From NCBI RefSeq assembly GCF_900101855.1, contig NZ_FMVC01000003.1, positions 580,902 through 644,901 on the forward strand: a stretch of 64,000 nt of DNA, given 5' to 3'. The notes under the pieces were generated by a model. That model had not been told where the DNA came from. It saw only the letters and a list, made by a program, of their open reading frames with translations, and searched no databases. Origin of the DNA: Flavobacterium anhuiense (GTDB lineage Bacteria > Bacteroidota > Bacteroidia > Flavobacteriales > Flavobacteriaceae). The translations under genes and the position numbers were made by a program. Shown here piece after piece: positions 17,047 through 24,656 of the stretch (its first letter is position 1; each line of letters opens with the position of its first letter).

Positions 17047-20000
17047 CTAATTATCTCTGCGGTTAAATCTCTCCAACAATAAATACAAAATTGGCAAAAC
17101 GATTAAGGTCAATAAAGTCGCTGAAATTAATCCGCCGATTACTACGGTTGCTAGCGGTTTTTGCACTTCTGCTCCGCCGCTTGTAGATAATGCCATTGGC
17201 AGAAATCCTAATGAAGCCACGGCTGCGGTCATTAAAACAGGACGCAAACGTGTTTTGGTTCCGATCAAGATTCTTTGAAACGGATCTGAAATACCTTCTG
17301 TTTTTAATTGATTGAAATACGAAATCAGTACAATTCCGTTTAGAACGGCAATTCCGAACAAAGCGATAAAACCAATTCCGGCAGAAATACTAAAGGGCAT
17401 TCCTCTCAGCGAAAGCGCAAAAACACCTCCAATCGCCGATAACGGAATCGCACTAAAAATTAGCAACGCTTGTTTAGCGCTTTTAAAAGTAAAATACAGC
17501 AAGACTAAAATCAGTCCTAAAGCAATTGGCAAGGCTACAGAAAGTCGTTTGGATGCTTCAATCAGATTTTCAAATTGTCCTCCATAAGTCACATAATAAC
17601 CAGCTGGAAGTTTGAAACTTTTGTCCAGTTTTGCTTGAATTTCTTCTACGACACTTTTAATGTCTCTTCCGCGAACATTTAATCCAACCGTTATTCTTCG
17701 TTTTCCGTCTTCGCGAATGACTTGTACAGGGCCTTGCTCATATTCAACAGAAGCCACTTGCGAAAGCGGCACTTGCTGGCCACTTGGCAGCGGAATAAAC
17801 AAATTGCTCACATCTGTAATATTGCCACGATTGTTTTCGTCCATTCTCACCACAACATCAAACCTTTTGCTTTCGTCATAAATTTTTCCTGCCACTTCTC
17901 CCGCAAAAGACGAACGGATGATTTGGTTAATGTCTGAAATATTCAGCCCATACAGCGCAATTTTATCATAATCATATTTAATGGTAATCTGTGGCAATCC
18001 TGTTACTTTATCAGCTTTTAAATCTCCAATTCCATCAATTCCTTTTATTTTCGAAATCAATTCTGCTGCTTTGGCATCCAGTATTTCCAAATCGTCTCCA
18101 AAAATCTTGATCGCAATATCAGAACGGCTTCCTGTCATTAATTCATTAAAACGCATCTGAATGGGTTGCGAAATCTCGATATTCGCACCAGGAATAATTT
18201 CCATCTCCTTTTTCATGGCGTTGGCGATTTCTTCCCAATTTCGGTATTTGCTTCTCCATTCTTTCTTGTCTTTTAAAACAATAATCAAATCCCCACTTTC
18301 AATTGGCATGGGATCGGTTGGAATTTCACCGCTTCCTATTTTGGTCACAATAGTTTTGATTTCTGGGAATTTGGCTTTTAGAATCTGTTCATATTTAGTC
18401 GCAGTTTCAACCATCTGCGTAAGTGAACTTCCCGTCATAATAGTGGCATTGATTGCCAAATCGCCTTCTTCGATTGTTGGGATAAATTCGCCTCCCATGT
18501 TTTGGAAAACAATAAATGCAAAAGCAAAAAGTCCGACAGCGACTGAAAGCACCACTTTTTTAAACTCTAAAGCTTTTTTCAATAAAGGAGTATATAGGCT
18601 TTCTAACCATGCCATCATGCGGTCGCTGAAATTTTCTTTATGCTCTGTTTTTTTTGAAAGAAATAAAGCGCTCATCATCGGGATATAGGTCAGAGAAAGA
18701 ATAAAAGCTCCGATAATGGCAAAACCAACAGTCATAGCCATTGGCTTGAACATTTTTCCTTCGGTTCCGATTAAAGCTAGGATTGGCAAATAGACTATTA
18801 AAATGATAATTTCGCCAAAAGCGGCGCTGTTTCTAATTTTTGAAGCTGAATTATAAACCTCAATGTCCATTTCTTCCTGCGTTAATTCTTTTTTGTTTTT
18901 GAATTTCTGGAGATGATGCATCGTGGCTTCCACGATAATAACGGCACCGTCGACTATGATTCCAAAATCTATAGCACCAAGGCTCATTAGGTTTCCGCTT
19001 ACGCCAAAGGCATTCATTAAAATAACGGCAAACAGCATCGCCAGAGGAATTACTGAAGCGACAATGAGTCCTGCACGAAGATTTCCTAAAAATAAAATCA
19101 AGACAAAAATGACGATTAATGCTCCTTCTAATAAATTCTTTGCAACGGTACTAATAGAGTTATCTACGAGTTTTCCTCTATCAATAAAAGCTTCGGCAAC
19201 CACTCCTTCTGGAAGGCTTTTGTTTATCTGCTCCATTTTTTCGTGAACACGGTTTACAACAGCGCTCGAATTTTCACCTTTCAGCATTAAAACCATTCCG
19301 GAAACAATTTCACCTTTTCCATCTTTGGTCGAAGCTCCATAACGTAATGCAATGCCTTCGCGAACCTGTGCTACATTTCGAACCAAAACAGGCGAACCAT
19401 TTCGGTTTTTCACCACTACATTTTCAAGATCTTTTATGCCTTTAGCCATTCCGACACCGCGGATAAAATAGGTATACTGATCTTTTTCAATATAAGCGCC
19501 TCCTGTATTTTGATTGTTTTTTTCCAGCGCCTCAAAAATTTCGGTAATCGTAACGCCCAAACTATTGAGCATATTTGGGTTTACGGCAATTTCGAACTGT
19601 TTGAGTTTTCCTCCCCAAGAAGTTACCTCGGCAACGCCTTTAATTCCCTGCAATTGCGGAATAATAATCCAATCTTGAATAGTTCTCAATTCAATTGCAC
19701 TGTATTTATTTTCGTAGCCTTTTTTGGCATAAACGTCATATTGGTAGATCTCACCCAATCCTGTCGAAATGGGCGCTAATTCAGGAGAATTTACATAATC
19801 GGGAATGTTTTCTTCGGCTTGTTTTAAGCGCTGGAATATCTGTTCACGAGCCCAATAAATGTCTACATCGTCTTCAAAAACAACAGTTACTACGGATAAT
19901 CCGAAACGGGAAATACTGCGTAGTTCTATTACTTTTGGAACTGTTTTTACAGCTCTTTCTAAGGGATACGTAATTAATTGCTCGACTTCCTGACTTGCCA

Positions 20001-20166
20001 GTGTTGGCGAAGTTGTAATAATCTGAACCTGATTGTTGGTTACATCTGGCAGGGCATCGAGCGGTAACTTTTTAAGCGAATAACTTCCCCAAGCTATAAG
20101 CGCAAGGGTAAATAATAGTATTACGAATTTGTTTCGTATACTGAATTGAATGATTTTATCTAACAT
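17047..20166 (-). CDS. Heavy-metal RND efflux pump, inner-membrane subunit (CzcA/CusA family)
   Basis: 1039 residues, full length for the HME-RND family. It starts MLDKIIQFSIRNKFVILLFT. The first transmembrane helix and the periplasmic porter domain (QVQIITTSPTLASQEVEQLI) are followed by the TM2-TM6 block. The signature GAIDFGIIVDGAVIIVEAT has Asp residues on TM4 that carry protons. A second porter region and TM7-TM12 follow, with RLRPVLMTAAVASLGFLPMA. It exports divalent or monovalent metal ions across the outer membrane together with the adaptor and channel encoded downstream. The specificity (Zn/Co/Cd versus Cu/Ag) is not certain; the DFG..VD type and adjacent Zn-type ATPase favour divalent metals. 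Confidence 0.95.
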   Translation of the reverse strand: MLDKIIQFSIRNKFVILLFTLALIAWGSYSLKKLPLDALPDVTNNQVQIITTSPTLASQEVEQLITYPLERAVKTVPKVIELRSISRFGLSVVTVVFEDDVDIYWAREQIFQRLKQAEENIPDYVNSPELAPISTGLGEIYQYDVYAKKGYENKYSAIELRTIQDWIIIPQLQGIKGVAEVTSWGGKLKQFEIAVNPNMLNSLGVTITEIFEALEKNNQNTGGAYIEKDQYTYFIRGVGMAKGIKDLENVVVKNRNGSPVLVRNVAQVREGIALRYGASTKDGKGEIVSGMVLMLKGENSSAVVNRVHEKMEQINKSLPEGVVAEAFIDRGKLVDNSISTVAKNLLEGALIVIFVLILFLGNLRAGLIVASVIPLAMLFAVILMNAFGVSGNLMSLGAIDFGIIVDGAVIIVEATMHHLQKFKNKKELTQEEMDIEVYNSASKIRNSAAFGEIIILIVYLPILALIGTEGKMFKPMAMTVGFAIIGAFILSLTYIPMMSALFLSKKTEHKENFSDRMMAWLESLYTPLLKKALEFKKVVLSVAVGLFAFAFIVFQNMGGEFIPTIEEGDLAINATIMTGSSLTQMVETATKYEQILKAKFPEIKTIVTKIGSGEIPTDPMPIESGDLIIVLKDKKEWRSKYRNWEEIANAMKKEMEIIPGANIEISQPIQMRFNELMTGSRSDIAIKIFGDDLEILDAKAAELISKIKGIDGIGDLKADKVTGLPQITIKYDYDKIALYGLNISDINQIIRSSFAGEVAGKIYDESKRFDVVVRMDENNRGNITDVSNLFIPLPSGQQVPLSQVASVEYEQGPVQVIREDGKRRITVGLNVRGRDIKSVVEEIQAKLDKSFKLPAGYYVTYGGQFENLIEASKRLSVALPIALGLILVLLYFTFKSAKQALLIFSAIPLSAIGGVFALSLRGMPFSISAGIGFIALFGIAVLNGIVLISYFNQLKTEGISDPFQRILIGTKTRLRPVLMTAAVASLGFLPMALSTSGGAEVQKPLATVVIGGLISATLLTLIVLPILYLLLERFNRRDN

Positions 20167-20285
20167 TTGGATATATAATGACGTGAGAAATTAGACAATA
20201 AATTGCCTGTAAATCTGTGAAAAGTCCACAACTCTCTCGCCCATTTCCGATTCCGATAACTATCGAAACTGAACAGGCATAATCA

Positions 20286-20609
20286 TTATGCTATCTGAGG
20301 GGGCTGCCAAATACTTCCGTAGAAATTGGAAATAAAAACAGAATTATAATTGGGTAAAGCAATTGAAATTTGATTGTAAGCTTTAGGGAATTCAAAACTT
20401 ACAGCAGAATGGTAACTTAAAACCTGTACACCGCAACAATTGCAGGCGCAAAACGGAGAACATAAATCGTTGGTTTTATCATGAGAATGATTATCTTCTG
20501 AAGCAAACTGAGCTGTTTTATGCATCGCACTGTTTACTTCCATATCAGCGCATGGCATATTAGACAACGCCAGCAGATAAATTGACAATATGATTCTTAT
20601 CCATTTCAC
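20286..20609 (-). CDS. Small Cys/His-rich exported protein heading the metal efflux operon (DUF6660-like)
   Basis: 107 residues with a signal sequence (MKWIRIILSIYLLALSNMPC). The middle is rich in potential metal ligands: HNSH-type histidines around residue 40 and the run CSPFCACNCCGVQ near 51-63. The C-terminus (FYGSIWQPPQIA) is typical of a small family found directly upstream of czcA-like genes in Bacteroidota; I believe this is DUF6660, but I cannot confirm the number. It is the first gene of the minus-strand efflux cluster, 120 bases before the pump. A periplasmic metal-binding or sensing role is inferred from composition and place. A diverged palindrome copy lies in that gap at 20252-20267. 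Confidence 0.75.
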   Translation of the reverse strand: MKWIRIILSIYLLALSNMPCADMEVNSAMHKTAQFASEDNHSHDKTNDLCSPFCACNCCGVQVLSYHSAVSFEFPKAYNQISIALPNYNSVFISNFYGSIWQPPQIA

Positions 20610-20915
20610 AGTTGTAAAAATACAATTTATTCTTTAATTTTTCATTTGGGCGAAATAATAATAGCAAAATAAAATATCGTCTAATGGTCTGAAAATTATT
20701 CCAATAGTTTTTTTATTTTATTTAAAAATTTTATGAGCGGTAAGAAAATTTCGTTAACTTTAACAATAATTTTAACACTTCTTTAAGTTCCTAATTTTAA
20801 TTCTTTAAAAAATCATTTTTCTATAAGCCAAAAAAAATAACAAGAGATTCTCTACGCACATTAGTACAATTTTATTTTTCGCAGTCTAATTAATTAATTT
20901 TAAATATTCTAATCA
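20610..20915. other. AT-rich divergent intergenic region
   Basis: A spacer of 306 bases between the efflux cluster (minus) and the outer-membrane protein genes (plus). It must hold both promoters. I see long A and T tracts but no convincing inverted repeat, TAnnTTTG box or short gene. Confidence 0.6.
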
Positions 20916-22037
20916 ATGAAATGTAAGACACTAATATCAGCCTCTTTATTATTTTTCAGCATGCAAATTTTCGGACAGGTTTATACCGATAAAATTGTAG
21001 GAGAAAAAAACCAGACATTAAAAGACAGTCTTAAAACAGAAAAATATCCTTACGCTCTTCCTATCTGGGGAGAAAAAGTAGCCCAAAAAGGATATAAACT
21101 TCCTTATTCAGCCGGTTTATCTGTAAACTGGTTTTGGCAGGAGTCTGATATTGTAATCAACAATCTGCAAATTGGCTTTAATCATGGACCACAATATAAT
21201 CTAGATGAGATTGTACGATTTGACAAATCATCAGTTGAGGCTACCGCGTTAACTATCAGACCTGATATCTGGCTTCTTCCTTTTTTAAATATTTATGGAA
21301 TTTTTGGAAAAGCTAATACTGCCACTAAAATTAATGCCGGAATCTGGATTCCAGATGCTGATAATAATTGGTCTGAAATAACTACTTTCAGCACCAGAGC
21401 CAATTTTAATGCCACAACATTTGGTCTGGGAATGACACCAACCATAGGTATTGGAGGCGGCTGGCTGGCTCTTGATATGAATATGGCTTGGACCGATATT
21501 AGTTCGCTTGACAAACCCGCCTTTTCTTATGTATTTGGACCTCGATTAGGAAAAACCTTTAAATTTAATAAACCAGACACAAATATTGCGGTTTGGGTGG
21601 GCGGATTTAGAGTTCATATTGCTGGAGATACAAACGGAGATCTGCCGTTATCTGATTTCATTAATTTAGAAGGAGCTCAAGAAAAAGTAGATAATGGTCT
21701 GGCTAAAGTGGCAGAAAACCAAACCAAAGTAGACAACTGGTGGGATGGTTTAACTCCTGCCGAACAAAAAAATCCTGCTAATATAGCGAAGCATAATACG
21801 GCAAATAGAGCTTTAGAAAGCGCTGGCAATATTTTAAATACATTAGACGGAGCGCTAAGTACAGCTGAAAATTCTTCTGTGCAATATTCTCTTCAAAAAA
21901 GACCAAAAGATATGTGGAACTTTATCATTGGATCTCAATATCAGTTCAACAAACATTTTATGTTTCGAGCAGAATGTGGCTTCTTAGGCTCTCGAACACA
22001 GGTATTAGGAAGTTTTCAATACCGTTTTGGACTTTAA
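20916..22037 (+). CDS. Predicted outer-membrane beta-barrel protein, function unknown
   Basis: 373 residues with a signal peptide (MKCKTLISASLLFFSMQIFG, cleavage near FGQ-VY). The mature protein has alternating amphipathic strands (GYKLPYSAGLSVNWFWQ, TFGLGMTPTIGIGGGWLAL), consistent with a barrel. It ends in the outer-membrane-type signature SFQYRFGL, with aromatic C-terminal Phe-Gly-Leu. A helical insert rich in Lys, Asp and Asn (about 255-315) may form a periplasmic or surface loop. I do not recognise a catalytic motif. The next gene, also a barrel, starts 10 bases later, so the two probably work together. Confidence 0.75.
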   Translation: MKCKTLISASLLFFSMQIFGQVYTDKIVGEKNQTLKDSLKTEKYPYALPIWGEKVAQKGYKLPYSAGLSVNWFWQESDIVINNLQIGFNHGPQYNLDEIVRFDKSSVEATALTIRPDIWLLPFLNIYGIFGKANTATKINAGIWIPDADNNWSEITTFSTRANFNATTFGLGMTPTIGIGGGWLALDMNMAWTDISSLDKPAFSYVFGPRLGKTFKFNKPDTNIAVWVGGFRVHIAGDTNGDLPLSDFINLEGAQEKVDNGLAKVAENQTKVDNWWDGLTPAEQKNPANIAKHNTANRALESAGNILNTLDGALSTAENSSVQYSLQKRPKDMWNFIIGSQYQFNKHFMFRAECGFLGSRTQVLGSFQYRFGL

Positions 22038-22047
22038 TTCAAATGGC

Positions 22048-22812
22048 ATGAAAAAAGGTTTTCTAATCTTTATCACATTTTTTTGTATTACCACGGCACA
22101 ATCACAAGTCTTAATTTCCTTAATATTTGGAGATAAACTCAATTCAGAGTTTTTGGAATTTGGTTTGGAGGGCGGTGCTAATTTTTCTACGATTTCTAAT
22201 ATGGGCTCCTCTGCTTTGAATCCGGGTTTTAACCTTGGCTTTTATTTTGATTTGAAATCTAGAAAAAACCCCGCTTGGATGATCAATACTGGCGTAATTG
22301 TAAAATCGCCTATGGGAGCTCAGGATATTCCGGTGTATTCTTTAAATGATGAAAATCTCGATAACACTTTTGCCGGCGGTCATGTGAATCGTGAAATCCG
22401 TTATTTTAATGTTCCGATATTAATTAAATATCAATTCAAAAACAATATTTACCTCAAAACAGGACCTCAATTTGGTTTATTGGCCAAAGCCTTTGATGAG
22501 TTTAAAAACGAAATCAATAATGATGATGTGGTCTACAAGAAAAACATTAGAGATCAGATTCATGTTATAGATGCCGGACTTGCTTTTGGTGCTGGCTATC
22601 ATATGAATGTTGGAAACGGTTTGAATGTCACTGTTCAATATTATTACGGACTCGTTACTGTAATGAAAGGTGATGGCCCGAACAATCAATTCAACAGATC
22701 TTTGTATGTTACAGCAGGAATTCCGATTGGAAAAGGTAAAGCGGCACAAAAAAGAGCTCAGAAAGAGGCTGAACTCAACAAAGTGGTTCTTCCTGAAGAT
22801 GAGAAAAATTAA
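22048..22812 (+). CDS. Outer-membrane beta-barrel protein, PorT/OmpW-like fold
   Basis: 254 residues from the ATG that opens MKKGFLIFITFFCITTAQS, a clear signal peptide. An in-frame TTG at 22027 would overlap the previous gene and is less likely. The body reads as an eight-stranded-type barrel (FGLEGGANFSTISNMG, LGFYFDLKSRKNPAW, PILIKYQFKNNIYLKTGPQ, FGAGYHMNVGNGLNVTVQYY), followed by a charged C-terminal tail rich in Lys, Glu and Ala. These traits match the PorT-family outer membrane proteins common in Bacteroidota. The role is unknown. The gene is coupled to the preceding barrel gene and convergent with the CheB gene. Confidence 0.8.
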   Translation: MKKGFLIFITFFCITTAQSQVLISLIFGDKLNSEFLEFGLEGGANFSTISNMGSSALNPGFNLGFYFDLKSRKNPAWMINTGVIVKSPMGAQDIPVYSLNDENLDNTFAGGHVNREIRYFNVPILIKYQFKNNIYLKTGPQFGLLAKAFDEFKNEINNDDVVYKKNIRDQIHVIDAGLAFGAGYHMNVGNGLNVTVQYYYGLVTVMKGDGPNNQFNRSLYVTAGIPIGKGKAAQKRAQKEAELNKVVLPEDEKN

Positions 22813-22835
22813 GAGATTGAAGATTTTAGATTGAG

Positions 22836-22882
22836 GATTAACGATTTTTGATTTCTCCATCTGAAATCAAAAATCGTTAATC
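22836..22882. terminator. Perfect 20-bp hairpin between convergent genes
   Basis: The arms 22836-22855 and 22863-22882 are exactly complementary around a 7-base loop (GATTAACGATTTTTGATTTC and its complement). The right arm overlaps the first two bases (on the plus strand) of the CheB stop codon triplet at 22881-22883. It lies between two convergent genes and has A/T-rich flanks, so a bidirectional terminator or mRNA-end hairpin is the likely role. Confidence 0.7.
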
Positions 22883-23474
22883 AAAAACCAGCAATATTAA
22901 TTCCTTTTATAAATTCCAGAATTTCTTCGGTGCTTAAAACAAAGTCAGGAACTGTATGCAGAATGGCGTTATTGGGCATAAAAGGCATTTCTGCTGAAAG
23001 CGGATTCTGAACGACACTTATTCCGCCAGCAGCTTGAATTGCCCTCAATCCGATTGTTCCATCTGAATTGGAACCTGAAAGTAATATTCCAATCAAATGT
23101 TCACCATATATTTCTGCCGCAGACTCAAAAGAGACATCTATGCTTGGCCTGCTATAGTTAACTTTTTCTGAAGTATCTAACGAAAGCGTTTCGTTTTTCT
23201 CAAACAATAAATGATAATTGGAAGGTGCGATATAAACAAACCCAGATTCAAATTTTACTTTATCTTCTACTTCTTTTACAGTAATTTTAGATTTTAAAGC
23301 AATTAAACTTTCTAAGGTTTGTTCGTCTGAGTTTTTTCTGTGAACCACAATTACAATCGCAAATGAAATTGGTTTTTCTATAAAAGGCAAAATCTGCAAT
23401 AATGCCTGTAAACTTCCTGCCGAGCCGCCAATTATTACTACTTTACAATTTGTTATTCTTTTATTTTTCTCCAT
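22881..23474 (-). CDS. CheB-type methylesterase domain protein without receiver domain
   Basis: 197 residues covering only the CheB catalytic domain. The catalytic triad is visible: Ser18 in GGSAGS, His45 in VVHRKN and Asp138 in SGSNSDGT. MPFMPNNAILHTVP near the end also fits the family. Standard CheB has an N-terminal receiver that inhibits the esterase; here that is absent, and a single-domain regulator is encoded two genes upstream. CheB removes methyl groups from, or deamidates, glutamates of chemoreceptors, but no receptor or CheA/CheW gene is nearby. The target may therefore be a kinase coiled coil such as the neighbouring hybrid kinase. The start overlaps the CheR gene by 22 bases. Confidence 0.92.
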   Translation of the reverse strand: MEKNKRITNCKVVIIGGSAGSLQALLQILPFIEKPISFAIVIVVHRKNSDEQTLESLIALKSKITVKEVEDKVKFESGFVYIAPSNYHLLFEKNETLSLDTSEKVNYSRPSIDVSFESAAEIYGEHLIGILLSGSNSDGTIGLRAIQAAGGISVVQNPLSAEMPFMPNNAILHTVPDFVLSTEEILEFIKGINIAGF

Positions 23475-24265
23475 ATTTTCTCTTTAGCAAATTGTTTGTA
23501 TTTGGTCTGAGATATAGAATATTTTATCGTTTCTTTTGTTCCGAGTGCTAAAAAACCCAAAACAGCGAGACTGTCATCAAATAAATTAACGACTCTTTTC
23601 TGCAGATTATTATCAAAATAAATTAAAACATTGCGGCACAAAATAAGATCAAACTCATTGAATGAAGTGTCTGAAACTAAGTTATGTTGCGAAAAAACCA
23701 TTTTTTCAGAAAGACTTTCATTAAATTTTGCAAAGCCGTAATTGGCGATGTAATAGTCTGAAAAATCCTGCTGTCCGCCAGCATCGCGATAATTATCAGC
23801 GTAATCTTTTATCATTCGTAATGGAAAGATACCGCTTTTTGCTGTTTCTAATACCGAAGCATTTATGTCTGTGGCATACAATATAGATTTATGCAGCAAT
23901 CCAGCTTCTTTCAGCATAATAGCCATCGAATAGACTTCTTCTCCTGTAGAACATCCTGCATGCCAAATACGGATAAAAGGTTTGGTTCCTAATAGCGGAA
24001 GGACTTCTTTTCTGAGTGTCAAATAAAATGATGGATCGCGAAACATCTCGGTTACGTTAACCGTAATTTCGTCAATCATTCTTTTACAATATTCGGGATC
24101 AGTACGGACTTTAGACAAAAAATCATGAAAATGCTTAAATCCGTCTAAATAGAAAACACGGCTTACACGTCTTTTAAGTGAGGCTCTGGAATAACTTCCA
24201 AAATCAAAACCGTAATATTCGTAAACATCATTTATAAGAGTTTCTAATTCAATATCTTCAATCAT
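23453..24265 (-). CDS. CheR-type protein-glutamate methyltransferase
   Basis: 270 residues. The N-terminal CheR helical domain (about 1-75, with FGSYSRASLKRRVSR) is followed by the SAM-binding methyltransferase domain. This carries ITVNVTEMFRDPSFY, the glycine motif WHAGCSTGEEVYSMA and LILCRNVLIYFD. All residues expected for an active enzyme appear present. It should methylate glutamates on a signalling protein using S-adenosylmethionine. It overlaps the upstream response-regulator gene by 4 bases (ATGA) and the downstream CheB gene by 22, so the three are translated as a coupled set. The absence of a methyl-accepting receptor in the locus makes the substrate an open question. Confidence 0.94.
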   Translation of the reverse strand: MIEDIELETLINDVYEYYGFDFGSYSRASLKRRVSRVFYLDGFKHFHDFLSKVRTDPEYCKRMIDEITVNVTEMFRDPSFYLTLRKEVLPLLGTKPFIRIWHAGCSTGEEVYSMAIMLKEAGLLHKSILYATDINASVLETAKSGIFPLRMIKDYADNYRDAGGQQDFSDYYIANYGFAKFNESLSEKMVFSQHNLVSDTSFNEFDLILCRNVLIYFDNNLQKRVVNLFDDSLAVLGFLALGTKETIKYSISQTKYKQFAKEKIWRKIKE

Positions 24266-24639
24266 AATTCATTTAAATTTCCTCCCAAAATCTGAAGTAA
24301 TTTATCAACATCTACAGGTTTTGAGATATAAGCATCTGCTCCGGCTTGTAAACATTTTTCTTTATCTCCTGCCATTGCCTGCGCTGTTACGGCAACCACC
24401 AATGTGGATTTTTGTGATGGAATTGCTTTTATAAGCGGAATTGCCTCATAACCATCCATTTCGGGCATCATCATATCTATCAAAACGACATCTATCGATG
24501 AGTCTTCTTTTAATATTCTTAATGCTTCTTCGGCACTTAGACAAGAGATACAATCATACGATTTTGCTTTTAAGGTATTCACCATAGCAAAAATATTTCT
24601 TGAATCATCATCTACAATCAACACACGTTTTTTTCCCAT
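24262..24639 (-). CDS. Single-domain response regulator (CheY-like)
   Basis: 125 residues forming one receiver domain: acidic pocket DDD at 10-12 region, phospho-acceptor Asp55 in VVLIDMMMPEMDG, and the switch Lys in ISKPVDVD near residue 108. There is no output domain, so it probably relays or buffers phosphoryl groups, or takes over the role of the receiver missing from the CheB protein. Its sequence closely resembles the third receiver of the hybrid kinase encoded 17 bases upstream (shared DVV-LIDMMMP-MDGYE and SKPVDVD/TKPVDVD patterns), suggesting it arose by duplication of that domain. Confidence 0.94.
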   Translation of the reverse strand: MGKKRVLIVDDDSRNIFAMVNTLKAKSYDCISCLSAEEALRILKEDSSIDVVLIDMMMPEMDGYEAIPLIKAIPSQKSTLVVAVTAQAMAGDKEKCLQAGADAYISKPVDVDKLLQILGGNLNEL

Positions 24640-24656
24640 TTAAAGCATTTTAAAGA

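Noticed and set aside
18161..18688. 175-residue plus-strand open frame opposite czcA
   Set aside because: It is the reverse-strand shadow of the RND pump; hydrophobic segments simply mirror the membrane helices of the real gene.
22477..22860. 127-residue minus-strand frame opposite the second barrel gene
   Set aside because: It covers the end of a clear outer-membrane protein gene and the terminator hairpin; composition is that of a shadow frame.
22881..24265. CheB/CheR genes as part of a flagellar chemotaxis operon
   Set aside because: No chemoreceptor, CheA, CheW or flagellar gene is in the cluster; neighbours are hybrid kinases.
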